Assembly (NCBI GenBank): GCA_028279515.1
Contig: JANQNQ010000008.1
Coordinates: 186,001-250,000 of the forward strand
Direction: 5' to 3'
Length of the DNA stretch: 64,000 nt
From: Flavobacteriaceae bacterium
GTDB lineage: Bacteria; Bacteroidota; Bacteroidia; Flavobacteriales; Flavobacteriaceae
Positions within the stretch are counted from its first letter, which is position 1. Every line of letters begins with the position of its first letter. The position numbers and the translations under genes are program-made. Shown piece by piece: positions 15,095-22,349 of this stretch. The notes beneath the pieces are model-generated. The model was given only the letters and a program-made list of their open reading frames with translations, had not been told where the DNA came from and made no database searches.

Positions 15095-15122
15095 GAAGGC
15101 AGCCTAAAGCTGCCTTCTTTTT
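15095..15122 (+). terminator. intrinsic terminator abutting tRNA-Arg
   Basis: Perfect stem GAAGGCAGC / GCTGCCTTC with five-base loop and TTTTT. The last T is directly followed by the first base of the tRNA-Arg at 15123. Confidence 0.92.
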
Positions 15123-15194
15123 AGGAGTATAGTTCAAATGGAAGAACATTCGGCTACGGACCGGAAGATGTGAGTTCGAATCTTGCTATTCCTG
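15123..15194 (+). tRNA. tRNA-Arg (anticodon ACG)
   Basis: Acceptor AGGAGTA / TATTCCT with an A1-U72 pair, D-stem GTTC / GAAC, anticodon arm TTCGG-CTACGGA-CCGGA, T-arm GTGAG-TTCGAAT-CTTGC with wobble pairs, discriminator G. The 5' end touches the preceding terminator, so it has no leader unless transcription reads through. Confidence 0.8.
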
Positions 15195-15234
15195 CTTTTA
15201 CCCTTGTTTTCAGTATTATCACTTACTTTATGAA

Positions 15235-15439
15235 CCCTCTTTAGCATAAAAGGAAGTGCTATGGTAAAAGACTTTTAATCGTAACCATGGAGTGGTTGGA
15301 AGATGTCGTTAGCGGCAAACTCGCTAATGAATAGATTTTGCAGAAGCACCGAAATAGACAGGATCCAGAGTAGGGAAGCGCATTTAGAGCCAACCTGTTC
15401 GCGTAAGCGAAAGTCCCAGTTCGAATCTGGGGGGAGGGA
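15235..15439 (+). tRNA. interrupted class II tRNA-Leu-like locus (anticodon TAG)
   Basis: The ends form one tRNA: acceptor CCCTCTT (15235-15241) pairs with GGGAGGG (15432-15438), then A73. A D-arm GCAT / GTGC (15244-15259) with U8-A9 follows the 5' strand. The 3' part has loop TTTAGAG (15383-15389, anticodon TAG), stem strand CCAAC, a class II variable arm TTCGC-GTAA-GCGAA (15398-15411) and T-arm CCCAG-TTCGAAT-CTGGG. GTTGG at 15295-15299 can pair with CCAAC. About 35 nt (15261-15294, with an ATGGT / ACCAT hairpin) and 83 nt (15300-15382, with TTAGCG / CGCTAA) are extra. This is too small for a group I intron. Confidence 0.5.
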
Positions 15440-15454
15440 CAAAACATACAAGTT

Positions 15455-15907
15455 ATGATATCACTTAAATCATTAATCGGTAAAATTATTGTCTTTGGAA
15501 CTCATCACATTCAGTCAGAAGATAATGTTAGAGACTTAAAGAAGTTACTAGTAGAACTCTATTCTCTATTCCTTCAAATCGAAGTTGGATTCGACGAAAC
15601 GAACTATGAAGATAGGATAAGTTATGAATATTGTGATATTCGAAAACAGGTAGAGGTTAACTTCCCAAATCTTGGCATGTATTGGTCAGTTCACGATTCA
15701 CAAAAAATTATGTCAGATGCTGATGTGGTTGTTGGTGATGCCATCGATGATATCACAGACATTATTAACGACCTTCTCAAGGTCAAATGGTGTTTCGAAA
15801 ACACAAGTGAAATTGATGCCGTTTGGCATTTTGATTTTTTAATGCGGAGCCATTCTGAGCAGCATCTATTGGATTTGCTCAAACATTTTAAAAACTGTTC
15901 CGAATAG
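15455..15907 (+). CDS. DUF5063-like protein
   Basis: This 150-residue soluble acidic protein fits the pattern of DUF5063: ...LVELYSLFLQIE... near the start, the acidic VGDAIDDITDIINDLL helix, and a C-terminal EIDAVWHFDFLMRSHSEQHLLDLLKHF block. That block matches the family's 'W-x-F-x-F-x-H-W-x-H-x-x-D-A-L' signature from memory. The function of the family is unknown. It starts 15 nt after the interrupted tRNA, in the same orientation, and could be on the same transcript. Confidence 0.65.
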   Translation: MISLKSLIGKIIVFGTHHIQSEDNVRDLKKLLVELYSLFLQIEVGFDETNYEDRISYEYCDIRKQVEVNFPNLGMYWSVHDSQKIMSDADVVVGDAIDDITDIINDLLKVKWCFENTSEIDAVWHFDFLMRSHSEQHLLDLLKHFKNCSE

Positions 15908-15961
15908 GGTGCAAAGATTTCATTTTCCTATATTCGTTTACTCTGAGGGAAATGTAAGCCT

Positions 15962-16483
15962 ATGATCAAAACAGAATTCAAGCGAGTCGCTGAAAAAGTA
16001 AATGGAAAATTTTATTTCAAAGATGAAACCTTAGATATTGGAGGTGGTGTTCGAAGCCCCGATGTAACCTTCCTCATCAAGTTTGTTCACAAAGGTGTAG
16101 AGGTGGCCGCAATGAATCAAACAGGAACAAGTTTCGTAGGCACTGTCCTTTGTTCTTATCCTGAAAGACCAAAAAAATTCAAGTTCGAAATTGATAATCG
16201 AAGCTATCTTTCTCGGTTATTCTTTAGGAAAAAGCCTCCATTTATAATCAAAACTCAAAACAAAAATCTTGATTACTTTTTTAGGCATAATAAAGCGCTC
16301 AAAGCGTTAAGTGACATTGCCAAGAAAGTACAATTTGAGCCTTTCTTTTCTGGTAAGAATGTCAAGGGAAAATACAAAGTCATCACAAAATATCACCTGG
16401 AGTTTGATGATTGGACCCAAGTCCTTGAACCCTTGGTCCAATTCTATATAGACCTCATTGATGAGTTTGAAAAATACGATTGA
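15962..16483 (+). CDS. hypothetical protein
   Basis: This 173-residue soluble protein is basic and beta-rich at the N-terminus (EVAAMNQTGTSFVGTVLCSYPERPKKFKFEID). A helical C-terminus (WTQVLEPLVQFYIDLIDEF) resembles the ends of small intracellular DUF proteins. No family is recognised. It lies 54 nt after the DUF5063-like gene, converges on the response regulator with a 4-nt gap, and shows no terminator in between. Confidence 0.7.
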   Translation: MIKTEFKRVAEKVNGKFYFKDETLDIGGGVRSPDVTFLIKFVHKGVEVAAMNQTGTSFVGTVLCSYPERPKKFKFEIDNRSYLSRLFFRKKPPFIIKTQNKNLDYFFRHNKALKALSDIAKKVQFEPFFSGKNVKGKYKVITKYHLEFDDWTQVLEPLVQFYIDLIDEFEKYD

Positions 16484-16487
16484 TTTA

Positions 16488-17237
16488 TCATCGATGCATC
16501 CGATCCAAGATGTCTATGACCTCTTGCTTTTTACGCACCGAAACTGGGACGTTTTCTCCGTTCTTTAGCATCAAATAGCCACCATCGGTCTTGATAAACG
16601 CGCTGATGCACTGCAGGTTGACCAAATGACTTTGGTGTACGCGTAAAAACTGATAGCTTTTCAACATATCGGCAAAATACTTGAGCGTTTTGGTCACAAA
16701 GACCTTTTGTCCGTTGTTGAGATAGAAGATGGTATTGTTACTGTCCGATTCGCAGCGGACGATGTCCTCAAGGTCCACAATGATGATCTTGTCGAGCGTA
16801 TGAAGCGAGATCTTCTTTGGCTTTTCTTCTGGGGCTTGCAGTGTATCTTTTAAAATATCGAGTCGCTCTTTATTGGGTTGAATTTGCGCCTTGGCCTTGG
16901 CAATAGCCTCGGCCAATTCTTCGTTCGAATACGGCTTTAGCACATAGTCGATCGCAGCGAACTTAAAAGCGCGTATTGCATATTCATCGCTGGCCGTCAC
17001 AAAGATGATCTTGGAAGTAAGATCTGGAAAGATCTCAAGCACATCGAAACCTGTTCCGTCGCCTAGCATGATGTCCAAAAACAGAATGTCGGGCTGTTGT
17101 TTGCGAAGGGCTTTCGCAGCTTCGACCACACTTTGGGCAGTGTCAATGACTTGTATATCGGTGTGATTGGCTTCCAAATCGCTTTTTAAAAGCTGAAGCG
17201 CATCGGGCATGTCTTCTACAATGATTGCTGTTAGCAT
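16488..17237 (-). CDS. LytTR-family response regulator
   Basis: This 249-residue two-component regulator has a receiver domain at residues 1-120, phosphorylated at D55 (ILFLDIML). The acidic pocket residues lie in IIVEDM and the switch lysine in VLKPYSN. A LytTR DNA-binding domain follows (about 145-245, ending VRVHQSHLVNLQCISAFIKTDGGYLMLKNGENVPVSVRKK in outline). I chose the ATG at 17237 (MLTAIIVEDM), because the longer frame adds only basic low-complexity sequence. It is downstream of the matching LytS-type kinase. A TAnnTTTG element on the minus strand at 17342-17349 suggests a promoter of its own. Confidence 0.93.
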   Translation of the reverse strand: MLTAIIVEDMPDALQLLKSDLEANHTDIQVIDTAQSVVEAAKALRKQQPDILFLDIMLGDGTGFDVLEIFPDLTSKIIFVTASDEYAIRAFKFAAIDYVLKPYSNEELAEAIAKAKAQIQPNKERLDILKDTLQAPEEKPKKISLHTLDKIIIVDLEDIVRCESDSNNTIFYLNNGQKVFVTKTLKYFADMLKSYQFLRVHQSHLVNLQCISAFIKTDGGYLMLKNGENVPVSVRKKQEVIDILDRMHR

Positions 17238-17341
17238 GTTGTTTTTGTTTTGTTTTCTATTCATTTTTTTCTTGACAAAAAAACGAATCAAAAAAGTCAA
17301 GGCTTAAGAAACTATTCCTGAAAATATTTATCGCTACGGCG

Positions 17342-17349
17342 CAAAAATA
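17342..17349 (-). promoter_or_regulatory. -7 element before the LytTR regulator
   Basis: TATTTTTG on the minus strand, about 105 nt upstream of the regulator start. No good -33 box. Confidence 0.35.
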
Positions 17350-17485
17350 AACATTTGCAATGCCAGAAAAATACAATTTCTATCAGGCCCTTATGATATC
17401 AGAATAATTTGCTTTCACTCATTTTTGCTTTACCCTACACTCTATTCATTTTCCACGGAATATTTTCTTAGGCCATAACCTCATA

Positions 17486-20400
17486 TCAGTAATCTGTTAC
17501 AAGCGGAATCTTAAATTGTATTTGTGTGCCGGCAATGGTGTTGCCGGCAGTGATTTCTTTGATGGTCAAACTTCCTTTACCGGCCATTGACTCGATACGT
17601 TCTTTGGTCACATCTAAGGCTACCGATTGATGGTTGCTCTTCTTTTTGGCTTGCTGTGATTGATAGATGCCAACCCCGTTATCAGTAATGCTACAATATA
17701 AAAATTCTTCGGTGGTGTTGAAGGTAATCGTTAGCAATCCGTCGTGCTGTACCGAAAGGATTCCGTGGCGAATGGCATTCTCTACAAAGGGTTGTATCAA
17801 CATGGGCGGAATCAAAATCTCTTCGGGATCCAAGTCCGTTTTCACATCAATCGCATAATCAAACACTTTGGTCGTCATCAATTGTTCGACCTCGATATAG
17901 TGCTTTAATGTCTTTATCTCTTGTGCCAAGGTAATCTCGTCCTGGCGCGAATTGTTCAAGGTGTCACGCAATAGCGTCGCAAAGGTGTTGATGGTAGTGT
18001 TCATCTTACCGGGATTGCTACTACTCATCGCCTTGATGCCATTCAATACGTTAAAAATAAAATGCGGATTCATTTGCAAGCGCAATGCTTTCTGCTCTAA
18101 CGATAACAGGTGATTCTGCATTTGTAAGCGTTCGCGCTCTTCTTTGTTGCTTCGCTGAATTCGGCGCACTTGTACAAAGGTGATCAGCGCCAACAGCAAC
18201 CCAGCAATTCCTATGGCCGTCCACTGAAACCAAGGTTTCTTGTACAGCGGACTGTCTATAAAAAACTGAAACGATATCGTATCGCTTTCTTCCCAACGCA
18301 GGTTTCGGGATTGCACCGTGAAGGTGTGCGAACCATAGGCAAGCCCTGCCAAACTTTGTCGGTTTTCTTTTGACCACGGACTCCAAGCGTCATCGCTCAA
18401 TTTAAAGCGGTACCAAACATCATTCGGGTGGTTGATATCGACGGTTCGATATGAAAAAGCCACTTGTGTTTGCTCGGGTGTGAGCGATAGTATTTTGTTG
18501 CTGTTCGTCCATAAATTCAAGTCAATCGAATCGACCGATCGATACGCCACCTCAACATCTTCAAAGTGGATCTTCGGTTTTACCGAGGACTTTTTGGTAT
18601 CGCCTGGTTGATACTGCGTCAATCCGTAGATGGCGCCAAACCAAAGGTTTCCTTTGGCATCTTTGTCCACAGCATTTAGGCAGGTTTCAATCCCTAAGAA
18701 ACCGTCATTTCTTCCGTAGTGAAATACGTCGACCACTTCCATTTCTTCACTCAAAATGATTTGGTCTACACCGCGCTCGGTACCCACCCACAGATTGCCT
18801 TGATCGTCAAAGATCAGTTGATAGATGTTGTCAGAATAGGTGTTTTTATCGCCGTTGAGCTTCGTAAAGGTAACCGGCTCAGAAAGATCGGACCACCAGA
18901 TGCCACTGCCCGAGGTTCCGATGACCAAAAAGTCTTCATGGAACAAGAGGGTGCCAATAGCCACATTTTGCCCCAACACATCAGGTAAATGCGTTAATTG
19001 ATTGTTTTCAATATAACCTAAGTGACCGTTTTGTGTCGCATACCAAATCCTTCCTTTGTAGTCGGGTTTCATATCTCGGATCAAGAGGTCTTCGATGCCG
19101 TTTTTCTTTCCAAAGTTTTTGACCACTTTTAAAGTTTCCGCGGAAGCGTCATAACGAAATGCGCTAATGCCTTTTGAATAGGAGGCCATCCATATAATAT
19201 CCTTTTTGATATACAGGGTTCGAACCCAATCAGAAACCAATCCCTTTTCATCGTCGATGACATGATTTTTGACAATCGTCTGCGAGATGGTGTCACGTTT
19301 TATGGCATTTACATCGGTACTATCGATGACGATGCTATCTAAGGTTCGTTGTTCGCGAAACAAGATTCCTCGCCCATCGGTACCTGCCCAAATATTACCA
19401 TTGGAATCACTAGTGATGGTTTTTATTTTTACTTCGGAAAGTCTTTCGTCCTGTTGAATCGGGTGAATTCCGGTAGCATCGATCCGGACGAGTCCGGCTT
19501 CAGAATTTGACAGCCAGATGCCGTCGGAAGCATGGTGCACGGCGTAGACACGGTTTCCTTTGAGTCCTGTGTCTTTATCGTAATGCTTGAAATTGTTCTG
19601 AAAATGCTTGAAAAGTCCGCCCCCAGACGAAGCGATCCAGATGTTTCCCTGCCGATCCTTCATGGTCTTTCTAATGTGCGAAACAGTAAGTCCGTCGCGA
19701 CGCCCGATCTTTTTGATCACTGCATAATTGACGGCATCAATGACCGTGATTCCGTTGTTATCGGTCGCTATCCAAAGCTCCTTTTCGTTGTACAATGCAA
19801 TGTGGTTGATTCGCAAGGGTTCGCGGATCAACTCATATTTGGAAGGTTTGTCTTTGTCAAAGACCAAGGTGCCATCGTTAAAGGTGGCCGCGAACACTTT
19901 GTCACCATAAAAGGCAATCGACACAAAGTTGTTGGTCTCAATCTTTTCGAGCTTTTGTGGTGTTTCGGTGAGGTCGCTGGCCTTCCAGAGTCCTTTGCGG
20001 GTAGCGATCCAAAAAGCGCTTCCATCAAAACGGACCTCTTTGACGATCGACGTGTTGATCTCTTGGTGCATTCGCACTTTCTTCAAGCTGTTATCTCGCC
20101 AAACAAAGACGCCGTTGTTGGTTGCAAAAAACGTGCTCGAATCATGATGCAGTATCTGGTTTACCTGAGGCCCTTCCGCAGAAAAAAAAGAACCTTTTGT
20201 CTTTATAGAAACTCCTTTTCGTGTGCCGATAAAGAGGCTGTCGGTGGTAAAAGAAAGCGCGTGAATATAGTTCGAAGGAAGTCCGTTACGGGTATTGTAT
20301 ATATCAAACTTGGCACCGTCAAAACTCGCGAGTCCGCCGCCTTGAGTGCCCAACCAGAGATACCCGATATCATCCTGAACCAGGTCATACACCTGCGATT

Positions 20401-20524
20401 GCGGCAATCCGTCTTCTTGGGTATAAGCTTGCAATCGACTGTGTTGGGCCGTGGCGAGTACTGAAACGCAAAAGAAGCAGAGTAAAAAGAGGCGTGTGAT
20501 CAAAGTCTGGATGATTTTAAACAA
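17486..20524 (-). CDS. propeller-type sensor histidine kinase (LytS-like)
   Basis: This 1012-residue membrane sensor has a signal peptide (to about residue 27, ending VLATAQ) and a periplasmic region of two-component propeller repeats (for example LWLGTQGGGLASFD, IWIASSGGGLFKHF). A Y_Y_Y domain near 660-745 and a transmembrane helix (about 757-780) follow. The cytoplasmic LytS-type kinase carries phospho-acceptor H821 in NPHFIFN and an ATP-binding N-box in QPFVENAIRHG. No response-regulator domain is fused; the LytTR regulator downstream should be its partner. Such kinases usually sense carbohydrate or envelope signals, but the ligand is unknown. Confidence 0.93.
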   Translation of the reverse strand: MFKIIQTLITRLFLLCFFCVSVLATAQHSRLQAYTQEDGLPQSQVYDLVQDDIGYLWLGTQGGGLASFDGAKFDIYNTRNGLPSNYIHALSFTTDSLFIGTRKGVSIKTKGSFFSAEGPQVNQILHHDSSTFFATNNGVFVWRDNSLKKVRMHQEINTSIVKEVRFDGSAFWIATRKGLWKASDLTETPQKLEKIETNNFVSIAFYGDKVFAATFNDGTLVFDKDKPSKYELIREPLRINHIALYNEKELWIATDNNGITVIDAVNYAVIKKIGRRDGLTVSHIRKTMKDRQGNIWIASSGGGLFKHFQNNFKHYDKDTGLKGNRVYAVHHASDGIWLSNSEAGLVRIDATGIHPIQQDERLSEVKIKTITSDSNGNIWAGTDGRGILFREQRTLDSIVIDSTDVNAIKRDTISQTIVKNHVIDDEKGLVSDWVRTLYIKKDIIWMASYSKGISAFRYDASAETLKVVKNFGKKNGIEDLLIRDMKPDYKGRIWYATQNGHLGYIENNQLTHLPDVLGQNVAIGTLLFHEDFLVIGTSGSGIWWSDLSEPVTFTKLNGDKNTYSDNIYQLIFDDQGNLWVGTERGVDQIILSEEMEVVDVFHYGRNDGFLGIETCLNAVDKDAKGNLWFGAIYGLTQYQPGDTKKSSVKPKIHFEDVEVAYRSVDSIDLNLWTNSNKILSLTPEQTQVAFSYRTVDINHPNDVWYRFKLSDDAWSPWSKENRQSLAGLAYGSHTFTVQSRNLRWEESDTISFQFFIDSPLYKKPWFQWTAIGIAGLLLALITFVQVRRIQRSNKEERERLQMQNHLLSLEQKALRLQMNPHFIFNVLNGIKAMSSSNPGKMNTTINTFATLLRDTLNNSRQDEITLAQEIKTLKHYIEVEQLMTTKVFDYAIDVKTDLDPEEILIPPMLIQPFVENAIRHGILSVQHDGLLTITFNTTEEFLYCSITDNGVGIYQSQQAKKKSNHQSVALDVTKERIESMAGKGSLTIKEITAGNTIAGTQIQFKIPLVTDY

Positions 20525-20557
20525 ATATAAACAAACGCTTTTTCTGATGAATGAGTT

Positions 20558-21580
20558 TTAGAGCAATCGATATAATTGGGTGTCTTCGATGCTGGCAACA
20601 CGGTATTCATCCTTTTGCATGACGGGTTGCATGACGCAGAGCACGGTGGTCTTTCCTTTGATGGTGAGTGTGTTTCCCGACACGCTGCTGCGCCAGCGAT
20701 ACTTTTCAATCGGAATGTTAAGTTGATGCAAAGCCAATGCGATCTCTTCGTCTTCAGAGATCCAATCCATGATGTCGTCTCTGTTTTTTAACTGTGGAAG
20801 CTGCTCAGGATCATCAAAGGTGAATTCCCAAGTCACCGGAATGTTGAACTTGTATGTATACACCGCTCCTGCTTGTTGCTCCTGCCGAATCTTTAACGCT
20901 TCGAACCAGTTGATCGATACGTCGGGATAAGTTTCTTTGAACTCTTTGGCCAAGGCGTATGGGCCTGGCGATTCAGCCGTAGGGTAAAAACCGTAGTAGG
21001 GTTTGGCCAAATAATGCCCGGCATATTTTCCGCCAAAAACATTGAAATAGGGTGAAGCCATTACTTGTGGTGCTGCATCTGTTGAGAATACCTTTTTTAG
21101 CTCGCGAAGTAGCGGCATGTTCTCACCGAGTCCGCAAGAATGAAAGATCACTTGGGTGTTTTCGGTGATCGGTGCTTGTAGCTTCGGAAGGGTTTCTTCG
21201 GCTAAAGCTTCAGTCGTGATACGTTGCCCGTCTTTGGTCACCTTCATCGACATGCCTCGCCACGGATTGCTATGACTCACTATATGGATCTGCTCGTACT
21301 CTTTGTAATTGTGGTGTGTGTTGAGCCATGTGATGATCTCTTCCGCAGAAAACAAACTATCTACGATCTTTAGGTTTTGATTTTCAAAGTGCGCCTTGGC
21401 GTTTGCATAGTAGGTGTTGTCTCCTTCATCAAATCCAGCAATGAATACAACGGATTGCTTTGGAGTGGTTTCGATGATCTCAGCAATGGGTTGGGCTTGA
21501 TCCAAAGGTTCTTCACAGCTTACCAAGACCATGGCCGAAACGATCAATAAAAGGACGAGTGCTCTGATGACTATCTTCAT
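20558..21580 (-). CDS. lipoprotein with a possible clan CD-like His/Cys pair
   Basis: I start this 340-residue protein at the ATG at 21580, which gives a lipoprotein signal ending LVLVSC; the upstream extension is not signal-like. The segment IHIVSHSNPWRG and, 50 residues later, VIFHSCGLGEN place a His and a Cys at the ends of consecutive strands. This recalls caspase/gingipain-type (clan CD) and DUF4347 folds. That is my inference, and an actual protease activity is unproven. It precedes the sensor kinase in the same orientation, 33 nt away, and may be its accessory protein. Confidence 0.75.
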   Translation of the reverse strand: MKIVIRALVLLLIVSAMVLVSCEEPLDQAQPIAEIIETTPKQSVVFIAGFDEGDNTYYANAKAHFENQNLKIVDSLFSAEEIITWLNTHHNYKEYEQIHIVSHSNPWRGMSMKVTKDGQRITTEALAEETLPKLQAPITENTQVIFHSCGLGENMPLLRELKKVFSTDAAPQVMASPYFNVFGGKYAGHYLAKPYYGFYPTAESPGPYALAKEFKETYPDVSINWFEALKIRQEQQAGAVYTYKFNIPVTWEFTFDDPEQLPQLKNRDDIMDWISEDEEIALALHQLNIPIEKYRWRSSVSGNTLTIKGKTTVLCVMQPVMQKDEYRVASIEDTQLYRLL

Positions 21581-21599
21581 GACGTTGGATTTTATCGGA

Positions 21600-22169
21600 T
21601 TAAAACTTAGTAGTTTGCGCAAGACCGTCTTGGGTGTCGAAGGCATCGTCTAACCATTGAAAGGTTTCTGCCACTTCCATGCGGGTTACTTCGTAATTTT
21701 CGTCATAGTATACATCGCCTACCACGATCTTTCCGGTTTGTCCAAACGGTTGCGATGGGAATAGGTACATCACTTCAGCTTCTCCTGTATCACAGAATAC
21801 ATTCTCTAAAACAGGAAGTTGAATCAAGTTGTCATCTTCGGTTACTAATAAAAAGTGCGTATAGACTGATGTACAACAAGCCGAATAGCCCAACTCTACT
21901 TTGATGACCTCTTTTACACCTTCAAGGCCTGGGTTCTCTAGTACGGTTACGTAAGCTCCATCATATAGGTAAGGGTCTTCGACGGTAAACGTGGCTAGTT
22001 TTTCTTCGTGATCAGAGTCTTTGATCAAAAAGACTTCTTGCTGTAGTGTGTCAGTTTCCTTGTCAACAGCATGGTCGGCAATACGATATTTCTCTGTGTC
22101 CTGAAAATTTTGTGCTTGAACAAAGGCAATGGCAAAAAGGAAAGTGAAAAGTGCGATTAAATTTTTCAT
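21600..22169 (-). CDS. secreted hypothetical protein
   Basis: This 189-residue protein has a signal peptide (MKNLIALFTFLFAIAFVQAQ). The mature part is acidic and beta-rich, with a CC pair (GYSACCTSVYTHFLL) and another Cys in VFCDTGEAEVMYL. No family is recognised. It is upstream of the lipoprotein gene with a 19-nt gap, so the two are probably co-transcribed, and a ~180-nt gap separates it from the VIT/vWA gene terminator. Confidence 0.75.
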   Translation of the reverse strand: MKNLIALFTFLFAIAFVQAQNFQDTEKYRIADHAVDKETDTLQQEVFLIKDSDHEEKLATFTVEDPYLYDGAYVTVLENPGLEGVKEVIKVELGYSACCTSVYTHFLLVTEDDNLIQLPVLENVFCDTGEAEVMYLFPSQPFGQTGKIVVGDVYYDENYEVTRMEVAETFQWLDDAFDTQDGLAQTTKF

Positions 22170-22290
22170 GATTTCTAGTTTTTAGTTTGATTATACATGT
22201 CAAATGTAGGCGCACTTTTACTCTAAACTGGGGTGCTTTTAGTATTCGTTGGGATTAAACTAGAATTCGTTGAGATATACGTTTTGCGCA

Positions 22291-22328
22291 TAAAAAAGAC
22301 CCCCAGCATCGTGACGACATTGAGGGTC
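22291..22328 (-). terminator. intrinsic terminator of the VIT/vWA gene
   Basis: On the minus strand, GACCCTCA / TGGGGGTC forms the stem, followed by TTTTTT. Confidence 0.8.
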
Positions 22329-22349
22329 CAAGCTATTGGCACTTGTCAA

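Noticed and set aside
15300-15382. Group I intron in the interrupted tRNA
   Set aside because: The inserted sequence is far too short and I see no P, Q, R or S core elements.
19532-20464. A 310-residue plus-strand frame
   Set aside because: It is antisense to the sensor kinase, whose domains and motifs are clear.
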